Below are positions 17,663 through 31,300 of a stretch of 64,000 nt of DNA, piece after piece. Positions within the stretch are counted from its first letter, which is position 1. Each line of letters begins with the position of its first letter. The notes beneath the pieces are model-generated. The model saw nothing but the letters and a program-made list of their open reading frames with translations. It had not been told where the DNA came from and ran no database searches. The stretch comes from Streptomyces sp. NBC_00258 (GTDB lineage: Bacteria; Actinomycetota; Actinomycetes; Streptomycetales; Streptomycetaceae). The position numbers were made by a program, and so were the translations under genes. Where the stretch lies: positions 9,982,001-10,046,000 of the forward strand of contig NZ_CP108081.1 in assembly GCF_036182465.1 (NCBI RefSeq), given 5' to 3'.

Positions 17663-17717
17663 CCGCGTCCGGGGGGTCGGCTTCGGGGTGCTGCGGTGTA
17701 CTGCGGCCCGCTTCGGG

Positions 17718-18653
17718 CTACGTCCGCACGGCCGCGTCGAGGTCCGTGAAGAGCAGTTCGCCGTTGATCGTGGCTCCCGCCCGGTAGCCGCCGCTCGCCG
17801 CGTTCACCACCTGCTCGCCGAAACCGATCGCGTTGCCCGCCGCCCAGACGCCGGGCACGCTGGTCAGACCCGTCGCGTCGACCACGGCGTACGTGCCGAA
17901 CGGTGTCTCCTGCAGCTCGGCGCCGAGCCGCTCCAGGAGGCCGGTGCGCGGGACGGCCCGGGGTGCGACGAACAGGACCGAGCGCTCGTGCGTCGTGCCG
18001 TCCGCCAGCCGGATCCCGGTGAGCCGGTCGTCGTCGACGGCCAGCCCGGCGACCTCGCCGGGCACCACGTCGACTCCCGCCGCGGCGAGCCTGCGCAGAT
18101 CCTCGTCCGCGAGTTCGTCCTCGGCGACCGTGTGCAGGAAGAGGGTCACGTCCTTCGACCACTGGGAGACCATCAGCGCCTGGTGGACGCCCATCGGTGT
18201 CGTGGCGAGCACGCCGAAGGCCTGGTCCCGTACCTCCCAGCCGTGGCAGTAGGGGCAGTGCAGTACGTCCCGCCCGAAGCGCTCGGCGACACCCGGCACC
18301 TTCGGCAGTTCGTCCGCGAGGCCGGTGGCGACGACCAGCCTGCGCCCGTGCACCGTGCGCCCGCCTTCGAGCGTCACGTCGAACTCCCCGTCCGCGTCCT
18401 TGGCCACGTCCACCGCCCGGTCCCGGACGAGTCCGACGCCGTAGCGCGCGATCTCCTCGCGTCCCACGGCGAGGAACTCCGCCGGCGACATGCCGTCCCG
18501 CGACAGATAGCCCTGCATGTGCGCGGCGGGCGCGTTGCGCGGCTCGCCCGTGTCGATCACGAGCACACTCCGCCGTGCGCGTCCCAGGACGAGCGCGGCG
18601 GACAGTCCGGCCGCGCCGCCTCCGACGACGACCACTTCGTACCTCTCGGTCAT
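17718..18653 (-). CDS. Thioredoxin reductase-like FAD/NAD(P) oxidoreductase
   Basis: 311-residue flavoprotein. The FAD-binding fingerprint is VVVVGGGAAGLSAAL at the N-terminus, the redox pair is in HCPYCHGWE (~140), and the closing FAD motif is GVWAAGNAIGF (~280). The GxGxxG-type NADP motif is not the classic one; the domain around ~150 reads FGVLATTPMG, as in TrxB-like proteins not paired with thioredoxin. ATG 18653 follows GGAGGTG. It is divergent from an XRE-cupin regulator with only 77 bases between them, so it is the likely target of that regulator. Confidence 0.9.
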   Translation of the reverse strand: MTERYEVVVVGGGAAGLSAALVLGRARRSVLVIDTGEPRNAPAAHMQGYLSRDGMSPAEFLAVGREEIARYGVGLVRDRAVDVAKDADGEFDVTLEGGRTVHGRRLVVATGLADELPKVPGVAERFGRDVLHCPYCHGWEVRDQAFGVLATTPMGVHQALMVSQWSKDVTLFLHTVAEDELADEDLRRLAAAGVDVVPGEVAGLAVDDDRLTGIRLADGTTHERSVLFVAPRAVPRTGLLERLGAELQETPFGTYAVVDATGLTSVPGVWAAGNAIGFGEQVVNAASGGYRAGATINGELLFTDLDAAVRT

Positions 18654-18695
18654 GGTGACCACCTCCACTGAGAAGGTCGCGCAGCTCCTGCCGTA

Positions 18696-18724
18696 TTGAC
18701 AAACATCTTTGCCGAAACTGCAAT
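18696..18724 (+). promoter_or_regulatory. Promoter of the XRE-cupin gene, leaderless
   Basis: TTGACA (18696-18701), a 17-base spacer and TGCAAT (18719-18724) put the transcription start at about 18731, which is the A of the ATG. The imperfect palindrome TTGCcgaaactGCAA at 18710-18724 overlaps the -10 and could be the autoregulatory site. Confidence 0.7.
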
Positions 18725-18730
18725 GAGGGG

Positions 18731-19372
18731 ATGAGTGAGCACGACGAGCACCAGAGCCACGAGGAGACCGGCGCGGACGCCGGCACCGGCACCGACGACG
18801 TCCTCGCGGAAGTCGGACCGCGGCTGCGCCGCATTCGCAAGGAGCGGGGCGCCACCCTCGCGGGGCTGTCCTCCGCCACCGGAATCTCCGTGAGCACCCT
18901 GTCCCGCCTGGAGTCCGGGCTGCGCAAACCCAGCCTGGAGCTCCTGCTGCCCATCGCCCGTGCCCACCAGGTGCCCCTCGACGAACTGGTCGGGGCCCCG
19001 CAGGTCGGTGACCCCCGTATCCGGGCGCCGAAGCCCATCGTCCATTACGGCCGCACCCACTGGCCGCTCACCCGCCAGCCAGGCGGCCTCCAGGCCTACA
19101 AGGTGCTCGAACCGCAGCGGAAACTGGAGCCGGAACCGCGGACGCACGAGGGCTACGAGTGGCTGTACGTGCTGTCCGGGCGGCTGCGCCTGGTGCTCGG
19201 CGAGCACGACGTCGTACTCGGCGCGGGGGAGGCCGCCGAGTTCGACACGCGTGTGCCCCACTGGTTCGGGTCGACGGGGGAGGGGCCGGTGGAGTTCCTG
19301 AGCCTCTTCGGGCGGCAGGGGGAGCGGATGCATGTGCGGGCGCGCCCGAAGAAGCGTGGCGAAGCCGACTGA
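18731..19372 (+). CDS. XRE family regulator with C-terminal cupin domain
   Basis: 213-residue regulator. The HTH_3 domain lies at residues ~30-85 (RLRRIRKERGATLAGLSSATGIS, then TLSRLESGLRKPSLELLLPIA). A cupin sensor lies at ~125-200 (EGYEWLYVLSGRLRLVLGEHDVVLGAGEAAEFD and PHWFG). The acidic N-terminal 25 residues are low complexity. Such regulators respond to small molecules bound by the cupin. It is divergent from the flavoprotein and translated from a leaderless mRNA according to the promoter position. Confidence 0.92.
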   Translation: MSEHDEHQSHEETGADAGTGTDDVLAEVGPRLRRIRKERGATLAGLSSATGISVSTLSRLESGLRKPSLELLLPIARAHQVPLDELVGAPQVGDPRIRAPKPIVHYGRTHWPLTRQPGGLQAYKVLEPQRKLEPEPRTHEGYEWLYVLSGRLRLVLGEHDVVLGAGEAAEFDTRVPHWFGSTGEGPVEFLSLFGRQGERMHVRARPKKRGEAD

Positions 19373-22300
19373 CAACGGCCTACGCGGAGTGTTCCCAGAG
19401 GGGCAAGCGACCGCTTAGTATGCAATCGACCCCGGTCAGATGAAGCAGTCCCGTGGAGGCCCGGCATGCAGGCATGGCAAGTGCACGAGATCGGCGAGCC
19501 GAGCGAGGTGATGCGGCTTGAGGACGTGGAGCGGCCCACGCCCGGTGACGGCCAGGTCCTGCTCAAGGTGCGCGCCGCGAACATCAACTTCCCGGACGCC
19601 CTGATGTGCCGCGGGCAGTACCAGGTCAGGCCGCCCCTGCCGTTCACGCCGGGCGTGGAGATCTGCGGCGAGACCGAGGACGGTCGGCGCGTCATCGCCA
19701 ACCCGGCGCTGCCGTACGGCGGCTTCGCCGAGTACGCCGTCGCGGACGCCGCCGCTGTCCTGCCCGCCCCCGCCGCGCTGGACGATGCCGAGGCCGCCGC
19801 GCTGCACATCGGCTACCAGACCGGCTGGTTCGGGCTGCACCGGCGGGCTCGCCTGGAGGCCGGCGAGACGCTGCTCGTCCACGCTGCCGCCGGAGGGGTC
19901 GGCAGCGCGGCCGTGCAGCTCGGGAAGGCCGCGGGCGCCAAGGTCATCGGCGTCGTGGGCGGTGCGGACAAGGCGGCCGTCGCCCGTGAGCTGGGTTGTG
20001 ACATCGTCGTGGACCGGCGTGCCGAGGACGTCGTCGCCGCGGTGAAGGAGGCCACCGGAGGCCGGGGCGCCGACGTGATCTACGACCCCGTCGGTGGCGA
20101 CGCCTACACGCAGTCCACCAAGGTCGTGGCCTTCGAGGGCCGCATCGTGGTCGTGGGCTTCGCGAGCGGCAGCATCCCGAGCCCGGGCCTCAACCACGCG
20201 CTGGTGAAGAACTACTCGATCCTGGGCCTGCACTGGGGCCTCTACAACACCAAGGACCCGAAGCTGGTCCTGCGCTGCCACGAGGAGCTGACCGAGCTGG
20301 CCGCCAGGGGCGGGATCAAGCCGCTCGTCAGCGAGCGGGTGCCGCTGAGCGGGGCCGCCGCCGCGGTGCAGCGGGTCGCCGACGGCGTCACCACCGGCCG
20401 TGTCGCCGTGGTGCCCGCTCTTGAGAGCGGAGCGGCCGGATGACCGACGCCGCGAGCACGACACCCGACTCCACCGAACTGCGCCGCCGCACCCAGGAGT
20501 TGCTGGCCGCGCAGCCGCCGGCGACGACCGACCGCCTCGACTTCCTCAAGGCGCGGTTCGACGCGGGACTCGCCTGGGTGCACTACCCGAAGGGCCTCGG
20601 CGGACTCGGTGCCCCGCGTTCCCTCCAGGGCGTCGTGGACGCCGAGTTGGAGGCCGCGGGCGCGCCCGACAACGACCCGCGGCGCATCGGCATCGGCCTC
20701 GGCATGGCCGCGCCGACGATCCTCGGCTTCGGCACCGAGGAGCAGAAGAGCCGCTTCCTCAGGCCCCTCTGGGTCGGCGAGGAGGTCTGGTGCCAGCTGT
20801 TCAGCGAGCCGGGCGCGGGCTCCGACCTGGCGGCGCTCGGTACCCGTGCGGTGCGTGACGGCGACGACTGGGTGGTCAACGGGCAGAAGGTGTGGACGTC
20901 CAGCGCCCACCTCGCCCGCTGGGCCATCCTCATCGCCCGCACCGACCCGGACGCGCCCAAGCACCGCGGCATCACCTACTTCATCTGCGACATGACCGAT
21001 CCCGGTGTCGAGGTGCGGCCGCTGCGCCAGATCACCGGCGAGGCCGAGTTCAACGAGGTGTTCCTCACCGACGTCCGCATCCCCGACGCGCACCGCCTCG
21101 GCGAGGTCGGCGACGGCTGGCGGGTCGCACAGACCACGCTCATGAACGAGCGCGTCTCCATCGGCGGCATGCGCATCCCGCGCGAGGGCGGCATGATCGG
21201 CCCGGTCTCCAAGACCTGGCGCGAGCGCCCCGACCTGCGCACCCACGACCTGCACCAGCGGCTGCTCACTCTGTGGGTCGAGGCCGAGGTCGCGCGGCTC
21301 ACCGGCGAACGCCTGCGCCAGCAGCTCGTCGCGGGCCAGCCGGGCCCCGAGGGCTCCGGCATGAAGCTCGCGTTCGCCCGCCTCAACCAGGAGATCAGCG
21401 GCCTGGAGGTCGAACTCCTCGGCGAGGAGGGCCTGTTGTACGAGGACTGGACGATGCGCCGTCCCGAACTCGTCGACTTCACCGGCCGTGACGCCGGGTA
21501 CCGCTACCTCCGCTCCAAGGGCAACAGCATCGAGGGCGGGACCAGCGAGGTCCTGCTCAACATCGTCGCCGAACGCGTGCTGGGCCTGCCCTCCGAGCCG
21601 CGCACCGACAAGGACGTCGCCTGGAAGGACCTCGCCCGATGAGCGCCCCCGATCTGCTGTACTCGGAAGAGGAAGAGGCGCTGCGCGCCGCCGTCCGCGA
21701 CCTCCTCACGGATCACTGCGACGCGCCGGGCGTCATCGCCCGCACGGAGTCGGACCGCCCGCACGATCCCGAGTTGTGGAAGGCCCTCTCGGACGGCATG
21801 GGCCTCGCGGGCCTCCTCGTCCCCGAGGCGCAGGGCGGCCAGGGTGCCACGCACCGCGAAGTCGCCGTCGTCGTGGAGGAGTTGGGCCGCGCGGTCGCCC
21901 CCGTCCCGTATCTGACGAGTGCCGTGGTCGCGACCGAGGCGCTGCTCGCGTGCGGGTCCGACGAGGCCGTCGAGCTGCTCACCGCTCTCGCGTCCGGCCG
22001 TACGATCGGCGCGCTCGCGGTGGCGCTGCCCGCCGGGCCAGGGGCGCCCTACAAGTCCGTACGCCACGAAGGCGGCGCTCTGCACGGGGAGTTGACCGGC
22101 ATCGCGGACGCGGTCGCCGCGGACGTCCTGCTCGTGCCTGCGGAGGACGGCGGTCTGTACGCCGTGGACGCCGGTGCCGACGGCGTCACGGTCACCCCGC
22201 AGGTCTCCCTCGACCTGACCCGGCCGGTCGCCACGGTCACCCTCGACGGGGCCCCGGCGCGCCTCCTCACCCCGGACGCCGCACCGGCCGTACGGCGTGC

Positions 22301-25300
22301 CCTGCGCGCCGGAGCCGGGCTGCTCGTCTCCGAGCAACTCGGCCTCGCGGACTGGTGCTTGACGGAGACGGTCCGCTATCTGAAGGAGCGCAAGCAGTTC
22401 AACCGCCCGGTCGGTGGCTTCCAGGCGCTCAAGCACCGGCTCGCCGCACTGTGGCAGGAGGTCGTGGGCACTCGCGCCGCGGCCCGCAACGCAGCCGACG
22501 CGCTGGCCGCCGGGAGTCCGGACGCCGATGTGGCGGTCGCCGTCGCCCAGGCCTACGCCTCACCCGTCGCGGTGCACGCCGCCGAGGAGGCGGTCCAGCT
22601 GCACGGCGGTATCGGCATGACCTGGGAGCACCCGGTCCACCTGTACCTGAAGCGCGCCAAGGCCGATTCGATCGCGTACGGAACGGCGGGTGCCCACCGC
22701 GAGGCGCTGGCGGGTCTGGTGGACCTCCAGGCCCCCTGATCTCCCCTGATTCACGCCCGCCCACGGCACGAAGGCCCGCTCCGACCCCCCCGGACAGGAG
22801 CGGGCCTTCGCTTTACCCAACTCCCTCATCATGCATAATTGCGAACTGTTCGCAATAACTGTTGATGTTCATTAGGGGTGGGGGCGGCATGAGGGCCCGA
22901 TCGATACGAGGCATGGGCACCCTGGCGACGGCCGCCGCTCTGGCGACCGTCGCCTCCGCGTGTTCGGCGCCCGGCGAAGGGGAGAGCGGGGGTGCGGCGA
23001 CTTCGGCCGTCGTCGGCATCGCCTACGAACCCGAGACCCTCAGCCCGCTCCTCGGCTTCGGCAAGGACGGCAACTCCAAGATCTTCGACGGCCTGCTCAC
23101 CCACGACGCCGACCTGAAGCTGAAGCCCGCACTCGCCGCCGCGCTGCCCCGGGTGAGCGACGACGGCCGCACGTACACGTACGCGCTGCGCAAGGGCGTG
23201 AAGTTCAGCGACGGCGAGCCGTTCACCGCAGACGACGTCGTCTTCACCTACGAGACCATCCTCGACGAGAAGACCAACAACCCCTCCAAGGGCGAACTCG
23301 ACGCGATCGAGAGCGTCGAGGCGAAGGGCGCCGACACGGTCGTCTTCCGGCTCAAGTACCCCTACGCGCCCTTCGCGGAGCGCACGGTGCTGCCCATCGC
23401 ACCCGAGCACCTGGCCGGCGGCCAGGACGTCAACACCGGGTCGTTCGGGACGAAGCCCGTCGGCACCGGACCCTACAGGCTGGCCAAGTGGTCCAAGGGC
23501 GAGCAGCTCGTCCTGGAGGCCAACTCCGGCTACTGGGGCGGACTTCCGAAGATCGAGCGCTTCACCATGGCGATCATCAAGGACGACGACGTACGCGCCA
23601 CCCGGCTGCGCTCCGGCGACCTCGACGGCGCGATCCTGCCGCCGAACCTCGCCAAGGCCTTCCAGGGGTCGGGGCAGAAGACGTACGCGGCCAAGAGCTT
23701 CGACTACCGCACGGTCACCCTGCCGACCGGCAACAAGGTCACCGGGAACACCGCCGTGCGCCGCGCCCTCGACATCGCCGTGGACCGCAAGGCCATGGTC
23801 GACGGCATCCTCGAAGGCGCCGGCAAGGTGGCCCACGGGCCCGTCCCGACCGACAGCGAATGGTTCACCGAGGGCACCGAGCGGACGTACGACCCGAAGA
23901 AGGCGCGGACGATCCTCGACGCGGCCGGCTGGAAGCCGGGCAAGGACGGCATCCGCGTCAAGGACGGCGTCCGCGCCAGCTTCCCGCTCTGGTACGTCTC
24001 GGGCGACAAGCTCCGTCAGGACCACGCCCTCGCCTACGCCTCCGACGCCAAGAAGATCGGCGTCGAGGTCGAGGTGCAGGCGGGCACCTGGGAGGTCATC
24101 GAGCCGCGCATGCCCAAGGACGCGGTGCTCGCGGGCGGCGGCTCACCTGCCGACCCCGACTTCGACCAGTACCCGCTCCTCAGGTCGGACCTCGCGGGCG
24201 ACGGCTTCAACAACATGGGCCGGTACGACAACGCCACCGTCGACCGCGCGCTGAAGAACGGCCGCGAGAGCGACGACCCGGCCCAGCGCAAGGCCGCCTA
24301 CGACACCGTGCAGCGCGAGCTGGTGAAGAACCCCGGCTACACCTTCCTGACCCACATCGACCACCTCTACGTGGTCGACGACCGCTTCGGCGAACTGTCC
24401 ACGCAGGTCGAACCGCACGACCACGGTCTGGCGGCGGGCCCGTGGTGGAACGTCGAGGACTGGCGGCCGTGAGCCGTCCGCCGTGGGGGCCCATGGCGCG
24501 GCTGGCGGGACGGCGGGCCCTGTTCGCAGTCCCTGTCCTCGGGATCGTCACGTTCGGGGTCTTCGCGATCGCCGCGGCCTCCCCGTTCGACCCCGTCAAG
24601 GCCTACGCGGGCACGGCCGGACTCAGCGCCTCGCAGGAGACCCTGGACCAGTTGCGCGCGAACCTCGGTGCCGACGAGCCGCTCGTCACTCGATGGTGGA
24701 ACTGGCTGACGTCCGCCGTGCAGGGCGACCTCGGCGACTCCAGCGCCCTGCGCCAGCCGGTCGCCGACGTGATCGCCGAACGCGTCGGCTGGTCCGTGCT
24801 GCTCGCCTCCGCAGCCTTCCTCGTGGCCGTCCTGCTGGGCGGCGTTCTCGGCGTCCTCGCCGCGCGCCGGCCGGGCGGCTGGACCGACAGGGCCGTCACC
24901 TCGCTCGCGTACACCCTGGAGGCCGCGCCGCCGTTCTGGCTGGGCCTGCTCGTGATGTGGTTCTTCGCCCTGAAACTGGGTGTGCTGCCCGCGGGCGGTC
25001 TGACGGACACCGGCAGCACGGTCGTCACGGCCGGGCAGGTCGCACGCCATCTCGTGCTGCCCGCAAGCGTGTTGGCCCTCTCCCAGCTGCCGTGGTTCGT
25101 GCTGTACGTCCGACAGGGGGTCGGCGACGCACTCCAGGAGGACCCCGTACGTGGCGCGCGTGCGCGTGGACTCGCCGAGCGCACCGTCCTGTTGGGGCAC
25201 GCCCTGCGCTCGGGGATGCTGCCGGTGCTCACGCTCGTCGGCTCACGCGTGCCCGAACTCATCACCGGGGCGCTGCTCGTGGAGACCGTCTTCAGCTGGC

Positions 25301-28300
25301 CCGGCATCGCCGCGGCGACCGTCGAGGCGGCCACCTCCGTCGACTTCCCGCTGCTCGCCGCACTGACCGTGCTCGCCACGATCGCCGTACTGGTGGGGAA
25401 CCTCCTCGCGGACCTGCTGTACGGGCTCGCGGACCCGAGGGTGGGCTTCGATGGCTGAGACGACGACGAGGGCTACTGGGGTGACCGAGGTCGGCGAGAC
25501 GGCTGAGGTGTGGCGCACGCGCGCGGTCGTACGGCGTTCCACGCGCGTGTGGCGGGTGCGCGGCTCAGCCGCCGTCGTGGCCGTGATCGTGCTGGCCGTG
25601 CTCCTCGTGCCGCCCCTCGTCCAGCTCGACCAGCAGGCCGTGGACCTGGCCGCCAAGCTCCAACCACCCTCCCTGGCCCACCCGTTCGGCACCGACGACG
25701 TGGGACGGGACCTGCTGCTGCGCTGTGTCTACGGACTGCGGGTCTCGCTGCTGGTCGGCGTGGTGGCGGCCGTCGTGTCCACCGTGGTCGGCACTGTCGT
25801 CGGCGCGGTCGCGGGCGCGTTCGGAGGATGGGCCGACCGGCTGCTGATGCGACTCGTGGACGTGTTCGCGTCCGTGCCGCACCTGCTCCTCGGCATCTTC
25901 ATCGTCGCCATGTTCCGGCCCGGTGTGTGGCCGGTCGTCGTCTCGGTGGCACTCACCCACTGGCTGTCGACGGCCCGGATCGTCCGCGCGGAGATCCTCT
26001 CCCTGCGCTCCCGCCCGTACGTCGACGCCGCGATCTCGGGCGGCGCCTCGCGCTACCGGGTGGCGGTGCGGCACCTGCTGCCCGGTGTGCTGCCCCAGGC
26101 CGGACTCGCCGCCGTCCTCATGGTGCCGCACGCCGTCTGGCACGAATCCGCCCTGTCCTTCCTCGGGTTGGGGCTGCCCACCCATCAGGCCAGCCTCGGC
26201 ACGCTGGTGCAGAGCGCGCGCGGCTCGCTGCTCGCCGGGGACTGGTGGCCCACCCTCTTCCCCGGGCTGTGCGCCGTCGCCGCCACCCTCGCCATCGCGG
26301 GGCTCGCGGGCGCCTGGCGCGAACGGCTCAACCCACGAAGCCGATCGGAGCTGATGCTGTGACACCGGAAGCCGATGGCGCGAACGTCCTGTCGGTACAG
26401 GGGCTCTCCGTACGATTCCGGATGCGCGACCGGGCCTACGTACGGGCCGTCACGGACGTCTCCTTCGACCTCGCGGCGGGGGAGTGCCTGGCCCTCGTCG
26501 GCGAGAGCGGCTGCGGAAAGTCGGTGCTCGCCTCCGCGCTGCTGGGCCTGCTGCCGGGCAACGCCTCGGTGGCGGGTTCGGCCCTGCTCGGCGGCGACGG
26601 CCTCGACCTGCTGGCCGCGGACGAGCGGGTGCTCGCCCGAGAGGTCCGCGGGCGGCGCGTCGGACTCGTACCGCAGAGTCCCGCGGCGCACCTCACGCCG
26701 GTGCGGACGGTACGGTCCCAACTTGCCGAGGCTGTACGGGAGTTGACGGGGACTCCGGGGGAGGGCGCGGTGGCCGCGGCCGCGGAGCGGGCCGCGTTCC
26801 CCGTGGACCATCTCGACCGCTACCCGCACGAGTTGTCCGGCGGGCTCGCCCAACGGGCCGCCACCGCACTCGCCCTCGTCGGTGACGCGCCCCTGCTGCT
26901 CGCCGACGAGCCGACCACCGGGCTCGACCGCGACCTCGTCGAGCGCACCGTCGACGAACTCCGCCGTCACACAGGGGACCACCGCGCCCTGCTGCTGATC
27001 ACCCACGACCTGGCGGCGGCCGAGCGGATCGCCGACCGGGTCGCCGTGATGTACGCGGGGCGCGTGGTGGAGATCGCCGACGCGGCCGAGTTCTTCGGCG
27101 CGCCGGGGCCGCGGCATCCGTACGCACGCGGTCTGCTGAACGCCCTCCCCGAGCGGGAGTTCACGCCGATCCCGGGCATGCCGCCGGAACTCGGCGCGCT
27201 CCCGGAGGGGTGTGCTTTCGCCGCGCGGTGCGGACGGGTGAGCGAGGCGTGCCGTGTCCTGCCGGAGTTCGAGGCGGGTGTGGCCTGCCACCACGTGGGC
27301 CGGCTGGATCACGCGGAGGTGGCGCGTGCTTGAGCTGCGGTCCGTCACGGCCGGGTACGACCGGCGCGCCCCCGTCGTCCGCGAGGTCTCACTGACCGTG
27401 AGCGCCGGGGAGGCCGTTGGGCTCCAGGGCCCCAGCGGCTGCGGCAAGTCCACGCTGGCCCGGGTCGCCGCCCTGCTGCACCGGCCCGACTCCGGCGAGG
27501 TCGTCATGGACGGCGAGCCCGCCCGCGGCTGGCGTCATCGCGCTCCGCGCGCCCAGCGCACCGCCTTCGGGGTCGTCTTCCAGCAGCCACGCCTCTCGGC
27601 GGACCCGCGACTGCGGCTCGCGGACCTGATCGCCGAGCCGTTCCGGGCCACCGGGCAAGCAGCGGACGGCGTACGGGAGTTGGCCGAAACCGTGGGGCTC
27701 GGAGCGGACCTGCTGGCCCGCCGGCCGCACGAGGTCAGCGATGGGCAGCTGCAGCGGGCCTGTCTCGCGCGGGCGCTCGCGCTGCGGCCGCGCTGGCTCG
27801 TCTGCGACGAGATGACGGCGATGCTCGACGCCTCGACCACGGCCGCGTTGGTCGGCGTCGTGGAGACCTACCGGCGGGAGAGCGGGGCCGGACTGCTGGC
27901 CGTCGGGCACGACCGGGTGCTGCTGGAGCGGTGGTGCGACCGGACGGTCGGCTGGGCCGAGCTGACCTCGGTGTGAACGTCCGCCGGAGGCGGTCGGGCG
28001 AAGTGAACGCACAGCGGCAGTCCGGCCAACTCCCCGCACGGCCCTGCTCCTTGAACCCCGTGAGGACCGATACTCGCTGAGGCCCATACGGCACTCTCAG
28101 GGAGGCAGACATGGCCCTCACCACCCGTCGCAGAGCCCTCACCACCCTCGCCGCCGCAGTGGCGGGCAGCGTCGCCGTGCCCGCGTACGCGCAGGCGACC
28201 GAGGGCGGGCACCGTCCGCGCCCGCTCTGGCGCGCCCACGCGCACAACGACTACCTCCACCCCCGTCCCCTCCTCGACGCGCTCGGCCACCGCTTCGGGA

Positions 28301-31300
28301 GCGTCGAGTCGGACATCTTCCTCGTCGGGAAGCAACTGCTGGTCGCCCACGACCCGGTCGAACTCGACCCGACCCGGACGCTGGAATCCCTCTACCTCGC
28401 CCCCCTCGCCGCCCGTGTGAAAGCCAACCGCGGCTCGGTGTACCGGGGGCAGCGCAAGCCGCTCCAGCTGCTCATCGACATCAAGACCGAGGGCGCGTCC
28501 ACGTACCTGGAGCTCGACCGCCAACTGCGCCGCTACCGGCACCTGTTCACGACGTACGCCCACGGCCGGGTCTTCCCCGGAGCGGTGACGGCCGTGATCT
28601 CCGGCGACCGCGCGGCCCGTGTCCCGATGGAGGCCCAGAGCGTGCGGCGGGCCTTCTACGACGGCCGCCTCCTCGACCTGCTGGCCCCCGTCCCGGCCCC
28701 GGCCTCCTTCATCCCGCTGATCAGCGACAACTGGACGCTCAACTTCACCTGGCAGGGCGTCGGAGCGTTCCCCGAGGTGGAGCGCCAGAAGCTGCGCGGC
28801 ATCATCGCGGCGGCGCACTCCCGACGGCAGAAGGTCCGCTTCTGGGCCACCCCGGATCTGGCGGGTCCCGCCCGTGACGCGGTCTGGGGCGAACTCCTCG
28901 CCGCCGACGCCGACCACCTCAACACCGACGACCTCGCGGGCCTCGAAGCGTTCCTGGACGCCCACAAGCAGGTCCACGAGCGGGCGTAGTCCATCGATCA
29001 CCAACCGACGGGCGTAGCCCAGCGCTTTCACACGCAGTCAACACACGTTCGGCGGACACGTCAGCCGCCCGTACGAACCCCCCGCTACGCCACACTTGCG
29101 GCCGAAAGCCGCGGTGTGGACGTGGCGGAGGAGGTTGACGATGGCCATTTCCATCTCTGTGGTCCTGTTGCTCTTGATCCTTGCGGTGGTCTTCCTCCGC
29201 AACGGCGCGCTGAAGCTCTCGCACGCCGTGGTCTGCGTGCTGCTCGGCTTCTATCTCGCGAGCACGAGCATGGCGCCGACCATCCACAACGGGCTCACGG
29301 CGACCGCCGACGTCGTCAGCAGCCTCAGGCCGTGAGCCCGCGGCAGAGGTGCGGCGCCCGGATCAGGACCGTGAGAACACCCCGATCCCGTTGGGCACCG
29401 GCCTCTCCGCCCCGCCGCTGGGATGGTTGCGCACGGTCGCCGTCGTCGAGCCCGGCTCCCGGGCGGCCAGTGTGCTGGAGCCGCCGCCGTCGAGGCTGAA
29501 GGCGTCCACGGAACCCAACTGCCGCATGGTGCCGGCGACTTCCGCGATGGTGAGTCCGGTGCGGAACTCGGGTGCCCCGTCCAGTGCGAGCAGCAGGAGC
29601 CGGCGGCCGCCGTCCGAGATGCCCGCGGCGGTCCGTACGGCAGCGGTCGTGGTGTCGAGACCCGCGAGCGGTCGGCCGCCCCTGAGGACCGGATAGCCGC
29701 CGATCACGAACCGGTACGGGATCCTCGACGCGGCCGCCACCAGCCGGTGCCGCACCACGACCCGCTCACCGAGCGACAGCTTCCGCAGCTGCTGGGCGCC
29801 CGCCTCCCGGCCGACCAGGACGGTGGTGCCGGAAGCGATGGGTCCGTTGCCGGGTGTGTCGGCCGATGACACGACCCGGCCGTCCTGGACGATCACCTCA
29901 TAGGTGTCCGTGCTGCAGGGCGCGGCCCGGTCGGTGTCGGTCCCGCAGGTGGCCCGCACCCGAGAGGGGCTGCCCCAGTCCGAGGTGAACGCGCCGACGG
30001 AACCGACCGGCAGCGCGTACTGGTTGAGACCGCCGAGCGGAAGCCGTGTCTCGGTGGTGGCGACCGACCCGTCGAGGGCCAGGCTGTCGAGGCGGGCCCG
30101 ATGGTCCGTGCCCACGCCGAGTACGTCCCGGGTGCTCGTGCCGGGCGGCAGGGCCGGGCCGAAGCGCTGGCCGTCCGGGACCGCCGCCTTGAGTGTGCGC
30201 CCGCCCGCGATCGCAGGACCGACGGGCGCGCCGGTCGCCTCGACCCCCGGATGCTGGGTCTCGGTGATGTTGAAGAAGTCGCCGTTGACGCCCGCGACGG
30301 CCCCCTGTGCGTCGGTCAGCCGTGACACGGGGGCCCGCGCGGCCACCGCGCCGGGGTGGAGCAGGTCGACACTCACCCGCGGATTGCGGAGATCGACGCT
30401 GAGCACATGTGCGTGCGCCACGCCCTTGGCGGCCGGAATGTCGAACTCGGTGTAGCGCACGCCGGGTGCGAGCCGCTGGAAACCCGGCGGGCCGCCGTCC
30501 GGTGCGCCACTGGCCGGTGCCGCCCCTGCCAGGGCGGCACCGGCCAGTGCGCTCCATGCCGCTACAACCGTCAGTGCGGTTCTGAGTCGTCCGGTGCGTC
30601 GTCTCACGCTGCCCCTGCTCTCTCCGCTGTCTCCTCAAATGGCCCAGGACACAAGGGAGTTCACCACAGAGCAGGTGGCGTGACGACGACTACGTGCCGA
30701 CGAGGCGCGAACGGGTCAGGAAACGCACCCCTTCGGGTGCCTCCAGCGAGAAACCGCTGCCCCTCCCCTCCACCACGTCGACGATCAGCCGGGTGTGACT
30801 CCACACCTCGTACTGGCTCCGCGACATCCAGAACGTCACCGGCTCGTCGACGCCCTCGACGGCCAGCGAGGCGAGCAGCACATCGGAATCACCCGTCCGG
30901 AACTCGCCCTCCGGGTAGCACATGGGCGCGCTGCCGTCGCAGCAGCCGCCGGACTGATGGAACATCAGCGGACCGTGGGCGGCCCGCAGTCGGCGCAGCA
31001 GCTCGGCGGCGGCGGGCGTCAGCTCCACGCGCGGGGCGGATGGGATCACCGTGCATCACTCCTCATCGCTTCGAGGCGTACCGGACCAGGTCCTGACCGC
31101 TGTCGCGGACCCTACCGAGGGCGACGGACGGGCGTCAGGCCCGCGTAAGGAGATCGTTCCGGACCACCGCCCTGCGTGGTGCGGTGGATACGTTGCGTCA
31201 ACGGGGCTGGTTGATTGATTCACCTTCGGGTTATGTTTTGGTGGCTCACATCATCCGATCCGTCATCCGACCGGAGGACAGTCGACGTGATCCATCCCCT